Positions 53,419 through 60,934 of a stretch of DNA of 64,000 nt are shown piece after piece. Each line of letters opens with the position of its first letter. Positions within the stretch are counted from its first letter, which is position 1. This DNA comes from an uncultured Eubacteriales bacterium (GTDB lineage: Bacteria > Bacillota > Clostridia > Christensenellales > Borkfalkiaceae), in NCBI GenBank assembly GCA_905209085.1, contig CAJLRM010000002.1, forward strand, positions 1 through 64,000, given 5' to 3'. A model generated the notes under the pieces. The model saw only the letters and a program-made list of their open reading frames with translations, did not search any database and had not been told where the DNA came from. The translations under genes were made by a program, and so were the position numbers.

Positions 53419-53592
53419 GTATCTTGTAGATTTGTTTTCTTAAAAATCAATAAATTAATTACTGATAGCCATTCATATTGTCTATTTGTTCTTTTTTCTT
53501 GTTTTTTTGTCGCCCGACTTTTGTCGGATTCTTCAAAGGAAATTTTTGTGCCCGCTTTTTGAAAAAGAGGGGGAAAACTTTTTCAAGGGGGA
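53419..53592. other. AT-rich divergent spacer
   Basis: Nothing coding is seen between the two divergent promoters. Confidence 0.4.
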
Positions 53593-53621
53593 TTGACGGA
53601 CGCGCGGAAAAGTGTTATAAT
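53593..53621 (+). promoter_or_regulatory. Promoter of the 236-residue lipoprotein gene
   Basis: TTGACG at 53593-53598 and TATAAT at 53616-53621, spacer 17. The leader is about 265 bases and contains small hairpins such as ACTGA-GAGG-TCAGT; no known riboswitch core is recognised. Confidence 0.75.
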
Positions 53622-53892
53622 GAAAACGAAAACAGAGAAGACGAAATCCCTATGCGGTTTTTCCCTTCAAGCGTCGTTTGCCTGTCCTCTCTGAAAAGTG
53701 CGACTCTCTGCCCGCCCCCCCTATTTTTGCGTATTAACTTCCTTAGGGCTTCGGTTAGATGGGGCGCGGAAAGCGAAAGGGCGGTACAAGAAGGGAGCTT
53801 GTCGTTTTTGAGCGCGTATCGAATTTGCCGGGGGACTGAGAGGTCAGTTCTTTTGAGGATAAAAAACATTAAAAAGAAGGGAGGAAAAGAGC

Positions 53893-54603
53893 ATGAAAAA
53901 AAGCTTTGTCGTCTTCGCGGCGATTATGGGCGGCGTTCTCGCGTTTGCCGCCTGCGGCGGAAAGGAGGGGAATTTGAAGAAGAAACAGTGCGCCAAAGTT
54001 TTCGGCGAGGTGGCGTCCGTTCTTCTGGAAGGCGAGCCTTCTAAGCCTGTAATTACCGTGGCGCCCCTTGCCTATCACGAAGCGGAGGATTACGGCAATG
54101 TCAACGGGACGGGAGCGTTCGTCTATTTTGTGGGAGAGGTCTTAAGAAACGATAAATTCCAAGTCTACGACGCGCCTTCGCGGTTCACTTGTTCCTATGA
54201 AGAGGACTTTTACGATTTAAATATGCTGGTTTCCTATCAGCCCTCCGCGGGAAGCGTCGGCGGAGAAATCCGGGGAAAGAATACCCGTTCCGATTCGGAC
54301 GGGGTGGACTATTTTTACCTGACCATCGACGTGAATTACGATTTTGAAAAAGACAAAATCGTGAGTTTTGAGCTGGGTATGGTCAACTGGTCGGAGGATG
54401 CCGGGCGCGAGTATTTGGCAAACAAGTATCAGGGCGGCGTCTTGTACGAACTGGATACCTATGAGAAAGACGCCGAATACGATGCGTGCGCACAAAGCCT
54501 GGACGCGCTGGAAAAGGCTTTTTCCGCCAAGACCGCAAAGGATCTCAAAGCGGATTTTTCCGAAGAATACGCTCGTTCTATGCGGCTCGTCGAAAACGAG
54601 TAA
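53893..54603 (+). CDS. Small lipoprotein, unknown function
   Basis: A 236-residue exported lipoprotein: signal peptide, lipobox FAAC with Cys near 22, and a Gly/Lys linker. The mature domain (about 40-210) is mixed alpha/beta with LLVSYQPSAGSVGGEI and YFYLTIDVNYDFEKDKIVSFELG strands and a C-terminal helix ending in RSMRLVENE. GGGAGG lies 9 bases before ATG 53893. No family is recognised. It is monocistronic, with its own promoter and a terminator shared with the opposite-strand small transcript. Confidence 0.8.
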   Translation: MKKSFVVFAAIMGGVLAFAACGGKEGNLKKKQCAKVFGEVASVLLEGEPSKPVITVAPLAYHEAEDYGNVNGTGAFVYFVGEVLRNDKFQVYDAPSRFTCSYEEDFYDLNMLVSYQPSAGSVGGEIRGKNTRSDSDGVDYFYLTIDVNYDFEKDKIVSFELGMVNWSEDAGREYLANKYQGGVLYELDTYEKDAEYDACAQSLDALEKAFSAKTAKDLKADFSEEYARSMRLVENE

Positions 54604-54625
54604 ATCGTCCGAGGACAGCGAGCGG

Positions 54626-54651
54626 CAAAGCGGAAATATCCGTTCGCTTTG
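54626..54651 (+). other. Hairpin after the lipoprotein gene
   Basis: CAAAGCG-(12)-CGCTTTG, directly upstream of the main terminator. Confidence 0.45.
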
Positions 54652-54658
54652 AAGGCGA

Positions 54659-54692
54659 CAAAAAGACCGTCCCTTGCGGGGCGGCCTTTTTG
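54659..54692. terminator. Bidirectional terminator between lipoprotein gene and opposite small transcript
   Basis: CAAAAAG-ACCGTCCC pairs with GGGGCGG-CCTTTTTG (one mismatch, one G-U) around TTGC, with T runs on both sides. Confidence 0.8.
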
Positions 54693-54708
54693 AAAAATAA
54701 GAACCTTT

Positions 54709-54795
54709 TTACGGATAGGCGAATTTTAATGGATACTTTTGCACTTCCAAACGGCGTTTCCGAAAAAATTTCGGCAATTTATGCATAATTTCCAT
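54709..54795 (-). CDS. 28-codon basic peptide ORF, apparently leaderless
   Basis: A minus-strand ORF of 28 residues beginning at ATG 54795 with a basic, aromatic centre (KFFRKRRLEVQK): eight Lys/Arg against two Glu. It begins six bases after a perfect TATAAT, so the mRNA would start at or next to the A of the ATG, with no room for a Shine-Dalgarno. The transcript ends at the terminator at 54692-54659, about 135 nt in all. The operators shared with the divergent XRE gene place it under that repressor. It could be a toxin-like, antimicrobial or signalling peptide, or the transcript may instead be a non-coding RNA. No family is recognised. Confidence 0.45.
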   Translation of the reverse strand: MEIMHKLPKFFRKRRLEVQKYPLKFAYP

Positions 54796-54801
54796 ATGTT
54801 T

Positions 54802-54831
54802 ATTATACAATAACCAATGGTTAGATGTCAA
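54802..54831 (-). promoter_or_regulatory. Perfect-consensus promoter of the small minus-strand transcript
   Basis: TTGACA (54831-54826) and TATAAT (54807-54802), spacer 18. The left operator lies exactly within the spacer. Confidence 0.8.
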
Positions 54832-54853
54832 GCATTTTCTAACCATTGGTTAT
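54810..54853. promoter_or_regulatory. Twin operators forming a 16-bp inverted repeat
   Basis: A perfect 16-bp repeat (54810-54825 with 54838-54853) in which each arm holds a 5-1-5 palindrome: AACCA-A-TGGTT centred at 54817 and AACCA-T-TGGTT centred at 54846, 29 bp apart. One covers the -35/-10 spacer of the minus promoter, the other the spacer of the plus promoter. Binding of an XRE dimer to each would shut both. Confidence 0.75.
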
Positions 54854-54858
54854 ATAAT
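54853..54858 (+). promoter_or_regulatory. -10 box of the XRE gene
   Basis: TATAAT six bases before ATG 54865. No good -35 is seen (AAGCAT at 17 bases), so this is weaker than the divergent promoter and the mRNA appears leaderless. Confidence 0.6.
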
Positions 54859-54864
54859 TTTCTT

Positions 54865-55071
54865 ATGGTAGAAGAAATCAAGGTTCGGCTCCGTGAAGAA
54901 ATCAAGCGGAGCGGCATGACGACGGTGGAGATTGCGCGGCGGGTAGGGGTATCGCCCGAGATGATCACGCAATACTGCACAACGAAAAAGCTTCCCCGAT
55001 TGGATACCTTTGCGCGGCTGTGTCAGGTCTTGGACGTGTCGGCCGACTATCTCCTGGGGATCAAAGAGTAG
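54865..55071 (+). CDS. Compact XRE-family repressor, apparently leaderless
   Basis: A 68-residue single-domain helix-turn-helix protein: VRLREEIKRSGMTTVEIARRVGVSPEMITQYCTTKKLPRLDTFARLCQVLDVSADYLLGIKE, with the recognition helix around PEMITQYCTTKK (residues 31-42). ATG 54865 is six bases after the -10 box and no Shine-Dalgarno exists; the longer frame from 54817 would start inside the operator. The perfect paired operators upstream point to autoregulation and repression of the divergent small transcript, as in phage-like or toxin-control switches. A terminator follows at 55137. Confidence 0.85.
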   Translation: MVEEIKVRLREEIKRSGMTTVEIARRVGVSPEMITQYCTTKKLPRLDTFARLCQVLDVSADYLLGIKE

Positions 55072-55136
55072 AAAAACGGGAGCGTGCCGTTTGCCGCCCG
55101 ATGTGACTCCGAATATTCAATGCGATGAAATAAAAG

Positions 55137-55168
55137 TTTTCGTCTTTTTAGGGGGACGAAAAAATTTT
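55137..55168 (+). terminator. Terminator after the compact XRE gene
   Basis: TTTTCGTC-(10)-GACGAAAA followed by AATTTTTC. Confidence 0.7.
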
Positions 55169-55607
55169 TCTTTTATAGGGAAAAATAGAGAACGTCCTCT
55201 TCTTTTTACGGCGGGAAGGAAAAAGAAAAACGCTTTTAAGGAAAGGGGAAAATCGTAAGAACAGACGGGAAGAATAAAGATTTCTAAAAAGGAAAAAGCA
55301 AAAGGAGCGCAAGGCAAAAAATTCGCTTCAAAACAAATCGAGCGGGTGTTTGCATAGAGAGGAATTCATAGAAAATGCGGCGGAAAAAGACGGCGATTTG
55401 CCGCCTTTTTTATAGGAGGAAGCCTCGTTTTCCCTCCGTCAGTCCCTCGTTTCGCCTCTTTTCTTTCCGCGCCGACAGAGGCGGATAACCGTTCCTTATA
55501 AAAGAGGACGCTTTTTTCGCCTTTAAGAATCCTCAGTACTGTCTTACGCCTATTTTTTCGCGCAGAGAAAAGACCGCGGACGTCTGCCGTGCGTTTGGCG
55601 AAATTTT
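55169..55607. other. Gene-free stretch with a second terminator
   Basis: About 440 bases. A hairpin at 55384-55413 (AAAAAG-A-CGGCG with TGCCGCCTTTTTT) has T runs on both strands and could end the minus-strand gene at 55608. No ORF is convincing; the one from 55366 to 55632 on the minus strand lacks a ribosome-binding site. Confidence 0.5.
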
Positions 55608-56831
55608 TTACAGGCTCTCGGGGCGGATACATTCGCCCGTCGAACAGCTTTGGAAGATGACGAAAAAGCCTTCTTTATCCGTAAAAGCGGAAGAGGGGAC
55701 GAAAGTGCAGATTTCCTTGACCTCTTCGGGCGGGCGCTCCTTATCCTCGGCCGGCAGGGCGTAACAGATATACTTTGCCTTCATATCGTCATAGATGACC
55801 CCGATGAGGTATTCCGCTTTTCCTTCCTCCCCGCGCACGCGCACCCATTCCGAATAGGCGAATACCTCTTTCAGACTGTCGTCCGAAGGGTACTTTTCGA
55901 AGAGAGCGTCGATCTCTCCCTTGACGGCGAGATAGTATCCGTCCGAGTCCGTTGTAAACGGATTGCGTACGTTTTCAGCATCTCCATTCGCTGCAACGTT
56001 CTGCCGCTCTTTCTCTGCTTGTTCTTGATTTCCGCTTTCAGCGTATGCATATGTACCAGATTCTTCATTCTCGATGCGTTCATGGTTTCCTTTCTCCTTG
56101 TCATAGTAGTTTTCGGTGGCCACCGTTTCGTCGTCGTACTTTCCTTCCGCTTTTCGGGCGTTCGTCCCTTCCCTGGGTGGCTCGTTTATAGAGGCTTCCT
56201 GCGGGTCGGGCGGCGTTTCGTGCGCGGGACGGGGAGGCTGCGGGCGTTCGGGAACGGGCGTTTGCGGAGCTTCGCCCGGCCGCTTTTCCGTCGTCGGGGG
56301 GAGATTTTGGGGACTTTCCTCATACCGCGGCGAAAAGATGTTTTCCGCGGACTCGGGCGCTTCCCCGCGCGGCGTTCCGCTTTCGGAAGATTCGCTGCCG
56401 AAGCTCATGAAGTCGTCCGCGTTTCCCGTGCCCGCCGCGTAAGCGGTTTCTTTTGTGCGGGGCGGTACGGAATTTTGTACAAGCGTCCGCCAATCGTAGA
56501 CGTTTTGCCCGTTGACTCCGTAGGCGATGGGAACGATGCCGTTTTTGACGAAACAGATGACGCCGCAAAAGCCTTCCTCCGCGTTCAGTTCGGAAACGAT
56601 GTTAAAGAGGCTTTTGCCCCTGAGGGGGAGCATTTCCGTCCGCCCTCGGGAATCGGCGAGCAGGCAATAGTATTCTCCCGAAGACAGGGGCGCGAAGTTG
56701 ATGACGGAAACTTCCACGGATAGGTTCTTTCCGTATTGCTCGATCTTGATAAGCCCCGAAAGCGTTTTACCGTCCCCCGAAAAGCCTTGCTTGACCTGTC
56801 TTAAAATACACATTTTTTTGATGAAGTTCAT
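55608..56831 (-). CDS. Unknown protein with Pro/Glu-rich linker
   Basis: A 407-residue soluble protein, not recognised. The N-terminal domain (1-about 125) is beta-rich: LSGLIKIEQYGKNLSVEVSVINF, EYYCLLADSRGRTEMLPL, GFCGVICFVKNGIVPIAYG. A disordered, Pro/Glu/Ser-rich linker spans about 130-285. The C-terminal domain (about 285-407) includes IDALFEKYPSDDSLKEVF, EYLIGVIYDDMKAKYICYALP and FVPSSAFTDKEGFFVIFQSC. Two globular ends joined by a flexible linker suggest a binding or adaptor protein. ATG 56831 has CAGGAG 9 bases upstream; the longer frame reaches far into AT-rich non-coding DNA. It is divergent from the PopT gene. Confidence 0.8.
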   Translation of the reverse strand: MNFIKKMCILRQVKQGFSGDGKTLSGLIKIEQYGKNLSVEVSVINFAPLSSGEYYCLLADSRGRTEMLPLRGKSLFNIVSELNAEEGFCGVICFVKNGIVPIAYGVNGQNVYDWRTLVQNSVPPRTKETAYAAGTGNADDFMSFGSESSESGTPRGEAPESAENIFSPRYEESPQNLPPTTEKRPGEAPQTPVPERPQPPRPAHETPPDPQEASINEPPREGTNARKAEGKYDDETVATENYYDKEKGNHERIENEESGTYAYAESGNQEQAEKERQNVAANGDAENVRNPFTTDSDGYYLAVKGEIDALFEKYPSDDSLKEVFAYSEWVRVRGEEGKAEYLIGVIYDDMKAKYICYALPAEDKERPPEEVKEICTFVPSSAFTDKEGFFVIFQSCSTGECIRPESL

Positions 56832-57222
56832 GATATTCCGCTCCTGCCCCTTTTCAAGGGGAATTTCTCTCTTATTGTATATGCTCGGAGGGAAAAAATT
56901 TTGCGCTTTTTTGCGGAAAATCATAAAATTTTGCGGAAAATATTTTTTCATACTCCGTTTTTTCCCCGCAACCGTCCGTTTTTTCCTTAGGGGAACGTAC
57001 AACGGGCGTTTTTGTATACTCTCCTTTCCGCTTTTTCGCGCGGGAGCGGGGAAAAAAGGGGTGTGTCGGAAGGGACGGAAAGGTTTAAATTTTTTTCTCT
57101 TTTTCGGATTTTCCCGAGTGACAGAAAAGGAAGAAAAAATGCGAAAAAGTCCGAAATCTCTTTTTGTGTCCGCCATCACAGCTTTTCACTCGGCAAAAAG
57201 CGAGCTTTCTTCTTTCCGACGC

Positions 57223-57251
57223 TTGACAAGAGAAAGGCAAACGGCTATAAT
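57223..57251 (+). promoter_or_regulatory. Perfect-consensus promoter of the DUF368 gene
   Basis: TTGACA at 57223-57228 and TATAAT at 57246-57251, spacer 17. Confidence 0.9.
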
Positions 57252-57321
57252 AAATAAAGTAATTCGGAAAAATTTTCCGGGCGGGCGAAACAAAGCCGTT
57301 CGGACGGACGCGGGAGGAAAT

Positions 57322-58347
57322 ATGGGAAAAGAAAGTCTGGAAATCGCGCTGATAAAATACAACAAGAAAACGTGGTGCAAGAGCGCTCTGCTCGGCTTTT
57401 TCATCGGGCTTGCGGTCATCGTTCCCGGAATCAGCGGCTCCACCGTCGCCATTATCTTTAAATTGTACGATCAATTTCTCTATGCGGTGGGGAACCTTTT
57501 TAAGCAATTCAAAAAATGTTTTATGTTCCTTCTGCCCATCGGCATCGGCATGGTGGTGGGAGTGCTTCTGGGCTTCTTTACGGTGGAAAAGCTGTTGGGA
57601 CTTCTTCCCTTCGCCGTGGTGGGACTATTCGCGGGACTGATGAGCGGCGCTTTCCCCGCCGTCAAGGACGAGCTCAAAGGCGCGGCGATGAACGCGAAGC
57701 GCATCGCGCTTTTAATCGTAGGCATACTCATCCCGATCGCCATCGGCGTCGTTTCCGTCGCGCTCAACACTTCCGACGCGTCCGAAGCGGCGACGAACGT
57801 CTTTGCATCCGTCAAATGGTGGCAGGTGCTCCTGTGCCTTCCCGTCGGGTATATTGTCGGCGTCACGCAGATCGTCCCCGGACTGAGCGCCACCGCCGTG
57901 CTCATGGCGCTCGGATGGTTTAAATCCCTCGTGGACAGCGTCAGCCTTACCTTCTGGAAATCCAATCCCGCGATTTTGCTCGTCTATGCCGCGCTGGTCA
58001 TCGGTTTCCTTCTGGGGCTTTTCACCTTTTCCAAGTTTTTGAATTATGTGTTCGGCAAAGCGCGCCATACCGCGTATTCCATGATCGTCGGACTTTCGTT
58101 GGGCTCTATCGTGTCTATGTTCTATAATCCCGATATTTTCTCGCAGGCGTATATCCCTTGGAAAGAGAGCGGCGTGGAAGTGTGGGATCTCGTGCTCGGC
58201 ATCGCGCTGTTCGCGGTGGGAGCGATCTGTTCGTATATGCTGGTGCGCTATCAGCGCAAAAAGGACGCGGAGGCGGCAAAAGCCGCTGAAACGGCGCCCG
58301 CCGCGCAGCCGGAGGAGGATTCCGACGCCGACGGAGAAAACGGATAA
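57322..58347 (+). CDS. DUF368 (PopT-type) undecaprenyl-phosphate translocase
   Basis: A 341-residue polytopic membrane protein of the DUF368 family, members of which (PopT) return undecaprenyl phosphate across the membrane for cell-wall and surface-glycan synthesis. Two inverted halves are visible: GFFIGLAVIVPGISGSTVAIIFKLYD near residue 25 and LPVGYIVGVTQIVPGLSATAVLMALGWF near 175, each with the conserved V-P-G-[IL]-S-[GA]-[ST] core. An acidic C-terminal tail follows. GGGAGG is 7 bases before ATG 57322; longer upstream frames are excluded by the promoter. It fits well with the GtrA-like and PAP2 genes as lipid-carrier functions, although they are not co-transcribed. Confidence 0.92.
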   Translation: MGKESLEIALIKYNKKTWCKSALLGFFIGLAVIVPGISGSTVAIIFKLYDQFLYAVGNLFKQFKKCFMFLLPIGIGMVVGVLLGFFTVEKLLGLLPFAVVGLFAGLMSGAFPAVKDELKGAAMNAKRIALLIVGILIPIAIGVVSVALNTSDASEAATNVFASVKWWQVLLCLPVGYIVGVTQIVPGLSATAVLMALGWFKSLVDSVSLTFWKSNPAILLVYAALVIGFLLGLFTFSKFLNYVFGKARHTAYSMIVGLSLGSIVSMFYNPDIFSQAYIPWKESGVEVWDLVLGIALFAVGAICSYMLVRYQRKKDAEAAKAAETAPAAQPEEDSDADGENG

Positions 58348-58358
58348 AAGAAAAACGA

Positions 58359-58401
58359 CCCACCCAGGGCTTTGACGAAAGCCGTTTGGGTGGGATTTTT
58401 T
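58359..58401 (+). terminator. Terminator after the DUF368 gene
   Basis: CCCACCCA pairs with TGGGTGGG, with an inner GGCTTT-GACG-AAAGCC stem, followed by ATTTTTT. Confidence 0.85.
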
Positions 58402-58406
58402 AGGAG

Positions 58407-58434
58407 AGGAAGACGGGGGAGGAAGACGGGGGAG
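58407..58434 (+). repeat. Tandem 13-bp duplication covering the comF ribosome-binding site
   Basis: GGAAGACGGGGGA occurs twice head to tail, ending in the GGAGG used by the next gene. It is a recent slippage-type duplication that duplicates the Shine-Dalgarno. Confidence 0.6.
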
Positions 58435-58437
58435 GAA

Positions 58438-59184
58438 ATGAACGCCTGGGAAAAGTTTGTCGATAAAACGCTGGATAAGTTTCGCCTTGCGGCGGGCGGG
58501 CGCGGATATACGTGCGACTCGTGCGGAAAGGAGATTTTCGAGTACCCCCGCGAAAGACTGTGCCCGAAGTGCCTCGCGGTTTTGCAAAAGAGCGAAGGCG
58601 AAGCGTGTCCGAAATGCGGCAGAAAGACTTGCGCGCCCGGGGTCTGTTTGGAGTGCAAGGCGAAAGCGCCGCTCTTTACGCGCGGGATTTCCCCGTTCGT
58701 CTATCAGGGGGAAGCGGCTTTTCTTCTCAATCGTTTAAAGAACGGAGAACGCCATCTCGCTTTATTTTTCGGGGAAAAAATGGCGGAAAAAGTGAGGGCG
58801 GAGCGGCAAGAATCGGAGCTGCCGAACGTCGTCGTCCCCGTGCCCATGAGCGAAACGGAGCGGAAAAAACGAGGGTACAATCAAGCGGAAGCGCTCGCCG
58901 TGGTGGCGGCGGATTGCCTGAACTTCGACCCGGATAAGGAGCTTCTCGTCAAAACGCGGGAAACGCTGCCGCAAAAGCGGCTTTCCAAAGAGGAGCGGGA
59001 GCGGAACTTGTCGGGCGCCTACGCGATAAAGAGAGGAGCCTCGTGCAGGGGGAAGCGGGTCTTGCTCGTAGACGATACCATGACGACGGGAACGACGGGC
59101 AGCGAGTGCGCGAAACGGCTGTTCGACGCGGGAGCCGCAGAAGTGTGGCTTTTGACGGCTGCCGCCATGCCCGAAAAAAAGTGA
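58438..59184 (+). CDS. comF: ComF-family phosphoribosyltransferase-like protein
   Basis: A 248-residue cytoplasmic protein needed for DNA uptake in competent Firmicutes and linked to DNA processing. Zinc-finger pairs lead: C26/C29 with C42/C45, then C57/C60, C65, C70/C73. The type I phosphoribosyltransferase fold follows, with VVPVPMSETERKKRGYNQAEALA and the PRPP loop LLVDDTMTTGTTGSECAKRL. GGAGG precedes ATG 58438. No comFA or other competence gene is adjacent, and in many non-competent species the gene persists alone. Confidence 0.93.
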   Translation: MNAWEKFVDKTLDKFRLAAGGRGYTCDSCGKEIFEYPRERLCPKCLAVLQKSEGEACPKCGRKTCAPGVCLECKAKAPLFTRGISPFVYQGEAAFLLNRLKNGERHLALFFGEKMAEKVRAERQESELPNVVVPVPMSETERKKRGYNQAEALAVVAADCLNFDPDKELLVKTRETLPQKRLSKEERERNLSGAYAIKRGASCRGKRVLLVDDTMTTGTTGSECAKRLFDAGAAEVWLLTAAAMPEKK

Positions 59185-59229
59185 AGATCTGTTTCGTCAG
59201 GAAAAAGAGGCTTCTATATCGAGCGCCAT

Positions 59230-59265
59230 AAAAAAGGGATCCGAATTTATTTCGGACCCCTTTTT
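59230..59265 (+). terminator. Terminator after comF
   Basis: AAAAAGGG-A-TCCGAA pairs with TTCGGA-C-CCCTTTTT (one mismatch). It is also usable by the converging hsp20 gene. Confidence 0.85.
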
Positions 59266-59323
59266 GTAGGAGAGAAACTTTTATCAAAAGCTTTCCGCCG
59301 CGGCGGAAGGGAGGAATGGAGGA

Positions 59324-59728
59324 TTATTCGATGGCGATTTTCTTCAAGGCTTTTTCTTCTTCCTTATACTTGGGCACGACTACCGTCAAAATGCCGTTTT
59401 CATACTTCGCCTTGATATTTTCTTCGCGGATGCCCTCGCCCACATAGAAGGTCCTCGACATTCTGCCGTACGTTCTTTCACGGAATACGTAATTGGAATT
59501 TTCGTCCTTCTCCGTTTCCTCGTTATTGCGCACCGCTTCGATAGTCAGATACCCGTCCTGCAAAGAGATATCGATATTGTTTTTATCGATACCGGGCAGG
59601 TCTACGCTCAGCGTGTATTCCTTGTCGTTTGATTTTACGTCCGTTCTCATGACGGAATAGTTATTGTCAAAAAAGCCGCTGAAAGGTTTTAATAAAGAAT
59701 TTAAAGAATCGGAAGTCAGGTATTTCAT
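59324..59728 (-). CDS. Hsp20/alpha-crystallin small heat-shock protein
   Basis: A 134-residue ATP-independent holdase chaperone. The alpha-crystallin domain spans about 28-125: VMRTDVKSNDKEYTLSVDLPGIDKNNIDISLQDGYLTIEA, FRERTYGRMSRTFYVGEGI, and ending NGILTVVVPKYKEEEKALKKIAIE with the A-x-x-x-n-G-[VI]-L signature as YENGILTV. ATG 59728 is chosen because AAGGAGATG lies just upstream; the longer frame to 59932 is AT-rich and unlike the family. An unusual 11-9-11 inverted repeat upstream is a candidate heat-shock operator. Confidence 0.94.
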   Translation of the reverse strand: MKYLTSDSLNSLLKPFSGFFDNNYSVMRTDVKSNDKEYTLSVDLPGIDKNNIDISLQDGYLTIEAVRNNEETEKDENSNYVFRERTYGRMSRTFYVGEGIREENIKAKYENGILTVVVPKYKEEEKALKKIAIE

Positions 59729-59876
59729 AATAAACATCTCCTTATTCATGTATTTTTTTAATGGATTCCGAGGAAGCGTTCTTTCCTTTGGCGCCCCTTT
59801 TCCGAGGTTTCTTTGCGGATTTTTTTCTTCCTTCGAACACTTTATATATAAGCCGCTTTTTTTCCTTTTAAACATC

Positions 59877-59907
59877 TTTTCGTAAAATTTTTTTGGTTTT
59901 ACGAAAA
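59877..59907. promoter_or_regulatory. 11-9-11 inverted repeat upstream of hsp20
   Basis: TTTTCGTAAAA-N9-TTTTACGAAAA, perfect arms. The N9 spacing equals that of the CIRCE element but the sequence is different. It lies about 150 bases before the hsp20 start and upstream of a TATATA-type -10. Confidence 0.5.
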
Positions 59908-59967
59908 GTTTAAAGAAGTATACAAAAGGCAAAGGGAGATTCGTGCAAATCAGAGGTACGATGAAAA

Positions 59968-59998
59968 GAGCCGCCCATAAACTAAATTTTGGCGGCTC
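59968..59998 (-). terminator. Terminator of the leftmost XRE gene
   Basis: GAGCCGCC-(15)-GGCGGCTC. On the minus strand the stem is followed by TTTTC. Confidence 0.65.
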
Positions 59999-60020
59999 GC
60001 AAAAAGGCAGAGCGTCTGTC

Positions 60021-60050
60021 TGATAGAGGCTCTATCAAAAGGCGCCTTTT
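60021..60050. promoter_or_regulatory. Two adjoining palindromes downstream of the 81-residue XRE gene
   Basis: TGATAGAG-G-CTCTATCA (60021-60037) directly joined to AAAAGGCGCCTTTT (60037-60050). Mutually exclusive hairpins or binding sites are possible. Confidence 0.35.
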
Positions 60051-60079
60051 AAGTAGCCGAGAAATTCAAGCCGTAAAAA

Positions 60080-60325
60080 TCAGTTGTCGCCGATATTTTC
60101 GGGGAGAAATAAGTCACAGTTGAAAAATTCCATAACGGTCATATCAAAACCGAGAATGATAGCAATAATGGTATCGGAGTTCATGGTCGGGCACTTATCT
60201 TTCAGGACAGTGGAAAGCGTGGAGTAGCAGATGCCGCCTTCGTTGGCAAGTTTGAATTGAGTCCAATTGCGTTCTTTCAAAAGCCGTTTGGTTCTCAAAA
60301 CGATAAGTTGTTTAAAATTTTTCAT
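60080..60325 (-). CDS. XRE-family regulator, 81 residues
   Basis: A single helix-turn-helix domain protein: LKERNWTQFKLANEGGICYSTLSTVLKDKCPTMNSDTIIAIILGFDMTVMEFF, followed by a short acidic tail (LFLPENIGDN). GGAGGA is 8 bases upstream of ATG 60325; the longer frame begins in AT-rich DNA. It lacks the Trp-containing C-terminal extension of the other XRE proteins in this group and is the most diverged. It lies at the left end of the AT-rich island with its own terminator. Confidence 0.85.
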   Translation of the reverse strand: MKNFKQLIVLRTKRLLKERNWTQFKLANEGGICYSTLSTVLKDKCPTMNSDTIIAIILGFDMTVMEFFNCDLFLPENIGDN

Positions 60326-60447
60326 AAGGGATTCCTCCGTTAAGTAATTTATTAATATCATTTTACTATGGAGGCGTGAAAACTATCTAAAAAATTCGAT
60401 TTTTTTAAGAAATTGTTTTCTTTTTTTAATAATTTATTTTTACGATA

Positions 60448-60480
60448 ATAAAAAAGCGACTCGTTTGAGCCGCTTTTATA
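60448..60480 (-). terminator. Terminator of the 60.6-62.2 kb XRE group
   Basis: AAAAGCG-A-CTC pairs with GAG-C-CGCTTTT. On the minus strand the stem runs into TTTTTTATT. Confidence 0.75.
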
Positions 60481-60607
60481 ATGTCGAAGAGTGGAGATCT
60501 TTCCGGCGATGCGTTTGTCGCCGGGACTTTAACTGCCTATACTTGAAAGAGGAGAGGAAAAGGCTTTATTGACGAAAAAAATAAAAATAGAAATTTTTAT
60601 AAATTTG

Positions 60608-60934
60608 TTAAATCTGCTTTTCTTCTGACAGGGTACGTAATAAATCAAAAACAATTTGTTTTTTACAGGACGGCACTTTGGAAAATAATTCTAATAATAA
60701 AGTTTGCTCTTCACTCAAAGTGTTTTCTTCTACGCCGCTATAAAATTCTGCCAGCGTAATGTCTAAGGCGGCGCATATATATTCTAAGGATTTTCGACTT
60801 GGAGTATAATGATTATCATTAAACCAATCGTATACGGTAGTTTCGTGAATTCCTGCTTCTTTTGCCAGTTTATATAGACTCCATTCTCGCTTTTTCAATA
60901 ATTGTAAAATTCTTTCTTGTATATCCATTACCAT
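60608..60934 (-). CDS. XRE-family regulator with C-terminal helical extension (A)
   Basis: A 108-residue protein: helix-turn-helix at about 5-65 (LQLLKKREWSLYKLAKEAGIHETTVYDWFNDNHYTPSRKSLEYICAALDITLAEFY) and an extension LSEEQTLLLELFSKVPSCKKQIVFDLLRTL that aligns with the extensions of its neighbours. ATG 60934 overlaps the stop of the upstream double-XRE gene by one base (TAATG), giving translational coupling; ATG 60928 is an alternative. The DNA is AT-rich. It is the last gene of the minus-strand XRE run before a terminator. Confidence 0.88.
   Translation of the reverse strand: MVMDIQERILQLLKKREWSLYKLAKEAGIHETTVYDWFNDNHYTPSRKSLEYICAALDITLAEFYSGVEENTLSEEQTLLLELFSKVPSCKKQIVFDLLRTLSEEKQI

Noticed and set aside
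55366..55632. 88-codon minus-strand ORF beside the unknown linker protein
   Set aside because: It runs across a bidirectional terminator and overlaps the end of the real gene. No ribosome-binding site is present.
59877..59907. CIRCE (HrcA) element upstream of hsp20
   Set aside because: Spacing matches but the arms are TTTTCGTAAAA, not TTAGCACTC, so it was reported only as an unidentified repeat.
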